A stretch of DNA of 64,000 nucleotides. It comes from Gracilaria domingensis. Its lineage: Eukaryota; Rhodophyta; Florideophyceae; Gracilariales; Gracilariaceae. Each line of letters begins with the position of its first letter. The stretch's first letter is position 1. Positions 56,600 through 64,000 of the stretch are shown in pieces. Below the pieces are notes generated by a model, which ran no database searches, had not been told where the DNA came from, and saw only the letters and a list, made by a program, of their open reading frames with translations. The translations under genes were made by a program, and so were the position numbers. The stretch lies in contig VCMS01000105.1 of assembly GCA_022539475.1 (NCBI GenBank), positions 98,907 to 162,906 on the forward strand, given 5' to 3'.

Positions 56600-57748
56600 G
56601 ATCATTTCATTGACCGTGCTAAACCATCGTCTAGGAACATCCTTGGACGTCGCAACGAGCGCCGGTGCGAAGCGGCGCACGCCGCCCTCGCTGCGGCGCA
56701 GCGCGAGCCGCAGCACGTCCGCGCCGTGCACGAGCGCCCAGCAGCGCGCGAGGCCGCCGACAGTGTTGGGCAGCTGGACGCCCGCCCACCGCCACCGCCA
56801 CGCCGCCGCCACCGCCACGCCGCCGCCACCGCCACGCCGCCGCCACCGCCACCACCGCCACTTCCGCGCCGCCGACCGCCAGCACGCCCAGCGGCACCTC
56901 CGTGCGCGCCAGCCGCCTGCCCGACTGCGCCGTCACGCTCACGTTGTGCGCCAGCGAGTACAGCACCAAGCGTGCCAGTTCCGACGGCAACATGGTGCGA
57001 CGCATCTGCGGCATATAGTTCACCAGCCCCTTGGCGCTTATTTTCGCCGCCGTTGAAGCCCAGGCTGCCCCCGTACGTAATGCCTACCATCCTTGTGGTG
57101 CTTACGTTCTCCAGTTGGCCACGCTGTGGCTGTGTGCTGTTCAGCACGCCAAACATGTCCATGGTCAGCGCTGTGTGGTACATCGTCACCTCCTTCTGCT
57201 GCTGCTCCTTCCTTTCCCGCCCGCACCATCCGTTGTGCGCCATATCGTCCCCCGCCATCACTCTGCCTGGAAGGTAGCAATCCAGCCCGCTTTCATTCAG
57301 TACCTTCACCTCATACACGTGGAACGCCCTGTTACTTGCGTCCGCCGTCAGGTTCCGGCTCGTTAAAATCGAGAGATCCTGCGGAAATTCGTCCAGTGGC
57401 CCTTGCGTCCACGACACGCGAACATCTCATAATGCTGTGTGTGTGTGTGTTGTCCTCCATAATCTCCACAATCTCCTCCGACAGACGGTAAATCGCCTTC
57501 TCAGTACCGCTCACACAGCCGAGTAGCTGTGTTTCCGCATCAATGTCTGTCACGTTTGCAACCTGGGCCCATACCCATCCATCCTCATCAGTGAACGAGC
57601 ACGCGAAAAACGCCTCTCTACCGTTCGGTAAAACGAACGTAGCAGCGAGAGAACCATCTCCGTAAGACAGTTGTGCCATTTGCAAGCTTTTCCCGTTGGG
57701 CAGGGTGCATTCTGCATAAGAAGACTTTTCCTTCACCACCCTCATCAT
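56600..57748 (-). pseudogene. Third member of the multi-pass membrane family, broken
   Basis: Two overlapping minus frames (57332-57748 and 56602-57417) are followed by a third reading near 56630-57023 (RTMLPSELARLVLYSLAHNV, then PLGVLAVGGAEVAVVAVAAA). Their order resembles the C-terminal half of the paralogues at 8288-9763 and 11190-12674: an acidic segment with cysteines (FFACSFTDEDGWVWAQVANV against LECFVGVNWKRDEDTGEW), then a hydrophobic pair and a motif near LPNTVGGLARCWALVHG. A (TG)n run at about 57436-57452 and a GCC/ACC-rich microsatellite at 56786-56870 accompany the frame changes. Assignment is by pattern and is tentative. An N-terminal half was not found. Confidence 0.4.
56786..56870. 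repeat. (CCGCCA)-type microsatellite
   Basis: Tandem ccgccaccgccacgccgc-like words. They create Gly/Ala/Trp/Arg-rich artefact peptides in all frames. Confidence 0.85.
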
Positions 57749-57749
57749 G

Positions 57750-58180
57750 TCTACTGCACGGAATCATCTCGGTGCGAGGTGGTACTCGACGCGAACGCAG
57801 CATATACGTGGTACCGCCTGGTACATATGACTACAACAAGCTTCCGTCAAAGGAGATGTCCATGACGTTGGCGTGGGAACAAGGGATGAATGGGCGCCAA
57901 ACTATCAGTTTGGGCGGACGGACAAGGCGAGTGGAAGTGGATTATCGAAGCGCTTGTGTGGCTGGAACGCATGCTCAAGGAACGTTTCATATGCACCAGT
58001 ATGCGCCGCGACGACATGGACTGCGAAAGCGGCGAGGTATTGAGTCGACGCACGGCGGCGACGAAAAGCGTGTTCGACGTGAAGGACGCCGTGAGCATGC
58101 GCGTATTCCGCGACATGGCGACGCGGTGCTACTAATCATACATGTCGGGCGTGAGCAACAACCGCGGCGCTGGCGCGTCC
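57750..58180 (+). pseudogene. Unidentified plus-strand coding-like fragment
   Basis: An ATG at 57890 opens 81 codons (MGAKLSVWADGQGEWKWIIE, ending MATRCY) of good protein-like composition. A second open reading just upstream in another frame (IYVVPPGTYDYNKLPSKEMS) looks coding too. The fragment lies between minus-strand serpin sequence and the membrane-family piece, with similar GTRGAC words at the two edges (gtagac near 57750, gtggac near 58180 on the minus strand). It may be inserted filler or the 3' end of a gene. No family was recognised. Confidence 0.3.
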
Positions 58181-58907
58181 ACCTTCGACGCGCATTGTTG
58201 TTCAACTTGATTGAAAGGCAGTTCTCGGGTTTTGGCCGGGTCAAAGGCTGTGGACCATGATGCTTGAAAGAATTTGGCATTGATCAATACTCCGACGAAA
58301 GGATATGGGAGTTCATTGAACAAGTTATTGATTCTGCCTGTCGTGGCCTTCGATATCCAATCGTTAATAAGCTTCGCAGACGTAGGATTGGCAATTAGTT
58401 CTATGCCAGCAGACACAATCGCATTTTTGTAGGATGGAAACACAACAGATGTCAGAACCGCAGCAGAAGCAGAGTGGAGAGTGACAGACTTGTCGGCAGT
58501 TGTAACCGCGGCAATCGGTTTCGAAGCCCCCGACGCCAGTAGCGACTCGAACTCTGATTGAGTTTGAGAGGAAGGAGCAGATCCAACAGAGACGAGCGAT
58601 AGCGCAGATGCAATTGAATACGGTGAATAAGCAGTGAATCAGGCTCGTTCAAGGAAGCAAGTAGTCGGAATCCCAGGTTTTTCACCGCAGGAACCTGATC
58701 CTCTACAAGTGATTCCGTGGCATCTCTCATCGCGCTCGGAAGTTCAATTGGCAGGGACGGAGGTAAGCTTGGTGAAAAGACGGAAAATAGCGCTACGACA
58801 CAAACAAACAGAAGGAACAAGCGCGCAGCAATTGCAGAAGAGGGGGAAACGTTGATAGAAGAGTGCACAAACCGAGAGGAAGGAGGAGGCTGAGCGTTCA
58901 TTCGCAT
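58132..58907 (-). pseudogene. Secreted serpin, C-terminally truncated
   Basis: An ATG at 58905-58907 is followed by a hydrophobic segment (AIAARLFLLFVCVVALFSVF) that fits a signal peptide or anchor. Serpin features come next: NLGFRLLASLN, YSPYSIASALSLVSVG, then VVFPSYKNAIVSAGIEL, LINDWISKATTGRINNLFNE and VLINAKFFQASWSTAFDP. A one-base frameshift lies near 58620 between NEPDSL and YSPYS. The reading stops at 58132, after the F-sheet strand equivalent. The gate, breach and reactive-centre loop are missing, so no inhibitory function is possible from this copy. Serpins inhibit proteases by a conformational trap. The family call is strong. Confidence 0.75.
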
Positions 58908-59349
58908 GGTCTGCGTACGCGGTATATTTGTATACGTCCTATCGAAAAGGTATGGGAAAGGGATGTTTCGGCAGACAAAGGCACTTCTGTTTTCTATGAT
59001 CACAGAGCATCTTCACGTGATGTACATAAAAAGCAAGCTTTGTCTTTACTAGAATCATGGTCTTCATATGCTTCTAATACCCGGGACGAGCTCACAAGCG
59101 AACATAATTTGCGTTATGACACAAATTCCCAACAGCGCACGACTCAACAGTTTGACAAACACTGGTATGCCTCACCCTCTTCCTGAACATTCACAACGGA
59201 CTGTTCTCCCAATATGTTTTCCAAAGCGTACATCTTTCCCTCGCAATCTTCCCCTTGTATGTTGGGATTCCACTTATAATGCCATGTCTCAATCTCATAC
59301 CGTTTGAGAATCTGCACAATTTGCAACTCTCCCTCGCAATACGTACGGC

Positions 59350-59877
59350 TCACGCGACTCGGAATGCAGATGTTTCGTTCGTAAGGAATAAAACCTCCAC
59401 TCGCTTGTGGACTGGGAGCAGGGTCGAATTTCTGTACCAGGCTCGAGGTACATTGGAGTTGTTTTTTTTGTAACGTTCTCTCCGTTTCTTGTTTTCCATT
59501 TCACGGTTTCTGGGATCCCTTCTATACCTTCTCTTCCTAATGGCTTCTCTGGATGAACCCTTGTTTACCTTTGTGCGCATTGGTTCACTAGCAGCAGTGT
59601 GTGTGCTCTGAAAAACAGCTCTGCAAACTCCTGACACATTTTCAGTAGTGTGTCTGCTAAGACGTGTGAACGAATCCAGATCTGTAGCTCTCCTTATGTT
59701 AATTGAAAACGTCTGCACGTCAGACGGCATAATTTGCCTAGGAACGAGAACAGCTCCGCTTTCCCCGAACGATGCACTCTGCAAACTGCATTGTGAACTG
59801 GATTTGGTTTCCGATGAAGAAGATGAGTAAGAGACAAGGGCTGCTTTTCCATTCTGGGTTTCATTATTTGATAACAT
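59350..59877 (-). CDS. Hypothetical basic protein, 175 residues
   Basis: An ATG at 59875-59877 starts an intact frame. The N-terminal half is Ser-rich. Residues about 105-140 are strongly basic (SSREAIRKRRYRRDPRNREM, then ENKKRRERYKK). This could be a DNA-binding or nuclear localisation region, and looks bZIP-like without an evident leucine zipper. Possibly a nuclear regulator or a transposon accessory protein. Confidence 0.4.
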   Translation of the reverse strand: MLSNNETQNGKAALVSYSSSSSETKSSSQCSLQSASFGESGAVLVPRQIMPSDVQTFSINIRRATDLDSFTRLSRHTTENVSGVCRAVFQSTHTAASEPMRTKVNKGSSREAIRKRRYRRDPRNREMENKKRRERYKKNNSNVPRAWYRNSTLLPVHKRVEVLFLTNETSAFRVA

Positions 59878-62299
59878 AGAGCGGAAGAGGAAGAGTGATT
59901 TAGAGACATGGCTGTTCTACGTCAGTCTCACGAGTCGGAATCGATGTGGCCATCATCTCTGCTCTGAGTACTTGGATAATTCGGTCTTGCGCACGCAGCC
60001 AAAGAATACGCCCTACTTGGTTTCGCGTCCGGTGATTATTGCCCACTCAACAAAGCACACGTTTGAATTTTTACGTACAAATATTACTGAAATAAGGCAG
60101 CTTTTTTTGGCACATGGTTGTATTTTTTAGACAGCCAGAACATGATTGATTTGGATTACCGTGGCTGAGGTACAAAATCTGAGGAGGTCAGCGGCGATGG
60201 AACGACTGTGGGAAGATCTTGTGTCGTTCACGGTATCTCGCGATCACTCGACGCTGCCGCTACAAATAGCGAGACGTGCTTATCGATCGAGTCACATCCA
60301 AGTCATTGCCACCCACCGTCTCCACAATTCTGGATCTGGCCCAAGTCGGCACACCAGTTGTACTCGCGCTGAACAACACTTATGTCATCGCCAACTCAGC
60401 TGCAACTCCGGCGTCAAGCTGCTGCGCGGCGCATTACGAAACCGCATCTCTGGGAGTACCACCTATGTTGTTATGCAACGACTGCAGCTAAGAGATTCGC
60501 ATCTATTCCCTTCCGTTTTTGGTTGCGTATGTTGCATCCTCAATGATACCTGGTTGTGCTCTGTAAGAGAAGAATTTTATAATAGAATGAAGAAAATTCT
60601 TTATCACTTTGAGATGACTAGATTCATATACAAGATCTGCTACACGAAATGACCCAACTCTCCTTGGCATCACTTGATATTCAGTTCGGAGAAATCTGAC
60701 GCAAATAAGATCCTAAACATTTGAGAGAACAAATGAACTGTCCTTCCACATATGCTTCGCGAAGGACTCGCATACCGCACAAGTTGTGCATCGGATTTTT
60801 GCAATCTGACAGATATGAGCTGTCGCGCCAGTCATATTGCAACCTCAACACAGCACGTTTTGCTGGCTGTATCATCATCGGAGCAAAAGGGTTATACTTC
60901 TCTTCTTCGGCTGGTTATGAATGGGAGTTATTTCATCATTGTCCTCGACTATAATTTTCGTGCTTTGGTCAGTGATCCAGTGCGTCTGTTCTTCCTTCCC
61001 TCTTTGTCACCCTTTGCTTGCGTAACTACCTCTACATTGCTGTTCTCATCATTGCGCTTTGCCGATACCTCTTGAGAAGTACGGCTCACAGAGTCTTATC
61101 TGTGAATAGTATCATCCTCGCACAATTGTGGTGGTTGAACGGGTTCTAAACGGCGACCTGTTCCCCGAATATTCAGCTCTGTGTCATCATCTGATGAACT
61201 TCCGCTATGGGAGACACTCTTCTGTTTGCTTTAACATTGGGTTGAGACGTCTTATCTTCGTTCTGGATACAGCGCGTGATGAGCGGAGAACTCTGGCATC
61301 AGAGTCTCGGGTTCTCTTACGATCGTTTTTCTCCAGTCAACTCTCTCCCACTCGTATCATCTTCACGACTACTCCTGCGATTCTTTCCTCTTCGAACACC
61401 AGACTTTCCTACATCACATGAACGTTCTCTTCGAGAGATCGCACTCGATCTCTCCTCTCCTTATGGGATTTCTTAACACTCTTCTTCTTGGACATGGCTG
61501 AAACGTTCTTCTTTGTCGGCCTGGTTCTTCGTGATCCTTCTTCCCTTACCCGATGCCGCTTCTTGTCTGCGTTGCTATGCGCAACAGCATTTCTCAGCTT
61601 CTGGATAATTGACTTTACAGACCCCAGTCACCTCTGTATACGCCAAGAGCCTGTGCTTTTGGTTCACGTGCGTTACCACCTGTTCAACGGCTTCGTTGAA
61701 TAGATAGGGTGGCGTGCACTTCTGGATGGAACGGTAGCTTCTTTTGCCAATATGCTTCGCGAATACGCGACAGGTCTGCAACTTCCGCCCAACGGTGGCA
61801 AGACATTTACGGAATACTTTCTCGGAGTTGAGGAGAATCAAGACGACTTTCATGGGCTTCATCAAGACCGTCGTTGTGAGCCTTTATCGCGAGCTCCATC
61901 ATTTGACCGATGCTAAAACTGCTGGTTTCCTTAGCAGTACGGTCTCTCTGTGGATCAAGCAGAACTATGTTACCACCAGGAGCACCATAACGGTCGATAT
62001 GCGTCGATGGAAGGGTTCGAATGGGACAAGAACTAATAATTGATGTTGAAATGGCGCCAGGTGCGCTGAGCACTCGCCGAAGTTTGGATCCTGGATGACA
62101 CATATGGTAGCCGTCAGTCCTGATAAGTTTAATATCGATTCCCTGCGTTTTGTCTTTGCGCTTGGGTCTTCCTCTTCGAAACGAAACTGCAGCATCAATT
62201 TAATTTGGATCATCTCTTCGATTCAGGTCACAGCGTTTAGGAGACCGCATTACTCTCAATCGAATCTCCATCTTTTCTGTTGTCTTATTGCGTTCCTAA
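59878..62299. other. Intergenic with short coding-like fragments
   Basis: Plus-strand pieces at 60196-60280 (MERLWEDLVSFTVSRDH) and 60276-60491 (TVSTILDLAQVGTPVVLALN, ending MLLCNDCS) could be one frameshifted small gene. Minus-strand open stretches at 61575-62103 are unrecognised. Confidence 0.3.
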
Positions 62300-64000
62300 G
62301 GTGCCTCACATTCTTAGGTGGTTCGACACGTATCGATACGTCTCAGTATACCGTTAGCCCTCATCTTACAACTATGGTTTCCCTCGGTTATATTTGTCAT
62401 GCCAGTTACATTGTCGTTGTTATCCTGGGAAGATGGTGTCGAGGCAGACCGCAATGAAGCACAGATCTCAATCGCAAATGAGGCATTGGAATCCGGAAAG
62501 ACAATCTTTCTACCACTTCCAGAAGCTATTCATGATCTCTCACAGTTACAGGCAGTATGGGATGCTCTTGAACACGTTGGAGAATCAAATCATCTCGGCT
62601 TGTCAGATGCCGAGATAAGTGTTCTCAACAGTCATGATTCGGTATCACTAGAGCTTTCTCAATCCAGCTTGAAAAGTCAACCAAAGCGTTTCCCACCATC
62701 GTAATAGCAGTATCGATTGTTCAACCGATGCCGACGATGAGAGCACAACAAAAACAAATGAGATGTCTTTGAGCTCAGAGAGTTCCCTTTATTCTGGCAG
62801 CACAACCAGCTCTACCGCAAACAACCCCATTGAAACTTCCAATAGTGACCCCAATGCTCTTATATCAAGTGGTTATCCAGTTTGCAGAGATTTCAAGTTC
62901 AGAATCTTCATGCAGAAGCACTCCAAGGTACTAGGACTGGGATTAAGCATGCTGTTTCCGACAGTTTCATGGAGGATTATATCCGAGATACAACAGTTCA
63001 AGATGAGCCACATCTTCGTTACTCTTCATTCAAAGGCGTAAGAGAGGCATTGCTGCGAAATTCTGGTGTTGAATCGAGTGAGCATCCGTGCTGTGGTAGA
63101 TTTCATAAGGCACTTCGCGTGAGAACGGATCATTCTGTAACCAATTGTAGCTACTGTTCTCAGCCTGATGGTGCAACGTTTGCCACATATGAATACATTT
63201 CAATATGGTGTAGGTTGCAACGACTTTTGGCAAGCCAATTGAAGGTCCAAGACTCTTTGACTACTTTAGGAAGGGTTTGTTTGGTGAGACGACTGGAGGC
63301 TACAGAGACTTCTTCTCCGGAAAGATCTTCAGGGATATTGTAAGTGACTTAGGTGGACCGGAAAGCGTTCAGAACGACATCTTTCTTTCCATTTCTGCAG
63401 ATGGAGTTCAACCTTTTCGATCCGACGACTACACGTACTGGCCATTCGTTTGTACAGTTCTTAACCTTCCGCCGTCTGAAAGGTTCAAGATCAAACGCCT
63501 CCTGCTTTGTTTATCATTCCCGGTCCGAATGAGCCAAAGGATCTTACGTCTTTCTTCATCCGTTTCTTTCAGAGCTTCAAGACCTGCATAGTGTCGGGCG
63601 AAGAGTAAGACTGTGGAACGGAGAGGTAACGCGAGTACGAGTTCATCTATTTTCGTTCTTGCTGATCTACCTGCCATGAAGAAGCTCACCATCTGAAGGG
63701 AGCAAACGGACTTGTGCCGTGTCGCTTCTGCTCCATTCGGGGATCTACCAAACAACATATTTTCCTCCCACTTTGGTTGAGGAAGGAGCAATATCTCGAA
63801 CAACAAGAGCGAGAACCAATGTTCCGACTTGAAGTACTTTGGGAAGTGGACATCTTCCCATGCGATCGAAAAGAAACAGTGAAGTTCTTATGCGTACGAC
63901 GAGTTACAATGCTAACGTAGCACAATGACAACCAGGAACTACAGCGTCCAGCTAAAACAATCATGGATTTTCCGAGGCATCACTCATGACACCCTTCCTT
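62300..64000 (+). pseudogene. Plavaka/Tnp2-type transposase, decayed, running off the right edge
   Basis: Fragments in several plus frames follow transposase order: an acidic N-terminal part (NHLGLSDAEISVLNS), a Ser-rich linker, a Cys-containing part (VTNCSYCSQPDGATFATYEY), then RDFFSGKIFRDIV, IFLSISADGVQPFRSDDYTY with the first acidic strand, WPFVCTVLNLPPSERFK, IIPGPNEPKDLTSF, LADLPAMKKLT, and HLKGANGLVPCRFCSIRG. This last run matches the Tnp2/Plavaka pattern of a Gly-rich turn followed by CxxC. At least three frameshifts are needed to connect them. It is more diverged from the intact copy at 44451 than a recent duplicate would be. Confidence 0.7.

Noticed and set aside
57332-57748. C-terminal half of the serpin
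   Set aside because: MAQLSYGDGSLAATFVLPNG first looked serpin-like, but the following sequence lacks serpin features and fits the membrane-protein family layout better.

Overview
The window looks like nuclear DNA of an intron-poor eukaryote. Genes lie far apart on both strands, no ribosome-binding sites or operons are visible, and the recognisable host genes are eukaryotic: a proteasome adaptor ECM29, the cohesin loader SCC2/NIPBL, a serpin, a bZIP protein and a GH36 alpha-galactosidase. I saw no convincing spliceosomal intron even across the 5.5 kb ECM29 frame. Intron poverty, a GH36 alpha-galactosidase and gene islands between large transposons would fit a florideophyte red alga. That is inference; another intron-poor protist is possible.

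Layout. 1-5.5 kb: a coding-like fragment, a decayed DDE transposase and palindromic repeats. 5.5-8.3 kb: a DNA-transposon-like unit with 30-bp terminal inverted repeats, inserted at the stop codon of a membrane-protein gene. 8.3-12.7 kb: two diverged paralogues of that multi-pass membrane protein, head to head, with a 104-bp direct repeat and a tRNA-derived SINE-like sequence between them. 13.4-16.7 kb: a small bZIP gene and a broken root-cap/VWD-like gene. 17-22.9 kb: AT-rich repeat territory with a foldback structure (B-A-B'-A') and GC-rich degenerate repeats. 23.3-34.5 kb: a complete but defective Ty3/gypsy chromovirus (LTR-PBS-gag-PR-RT/RH-IN-chromodomain-PPT-LTR, minus strand), with a 5-bp target duplication, splitting a host gene; it carries an extra antisense reading frame. 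34.5-44.1 kb: a related solo LTR, two tandem-repeat arrays, a hairpin cluster, a heat-shock-element-like site and one small ORF. 44.4-47.6 kb: an intact 965-residue Plavaka-type (CACTA-like) transposase. 47.9-58.9 kb: a run of broken host genes on the minus strand (GH36, SCC2, ECM29, a third membrane-family member, serpin). 59-64 kb: small ORFs and a second, decayed Plavaka/Tnp2-type transposase.

The dominant theme is decay. Almost every conserved host gene has isolated in-frame stops, single-base frameshifts, truncation or a chimeric junction, while the Plavaka transposase, the bZIP gene and one membrane gene are intact. ECM29 is full length and in one main frame but has five in-frame stops (TAG, TGA, TAG, TAA, TAG) and two frameshifts. 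Pseudogenisation or consensus error is the simplest reading; tolerated readthrough is the interesting alternative. No obvious new defence or metabolic system was found.
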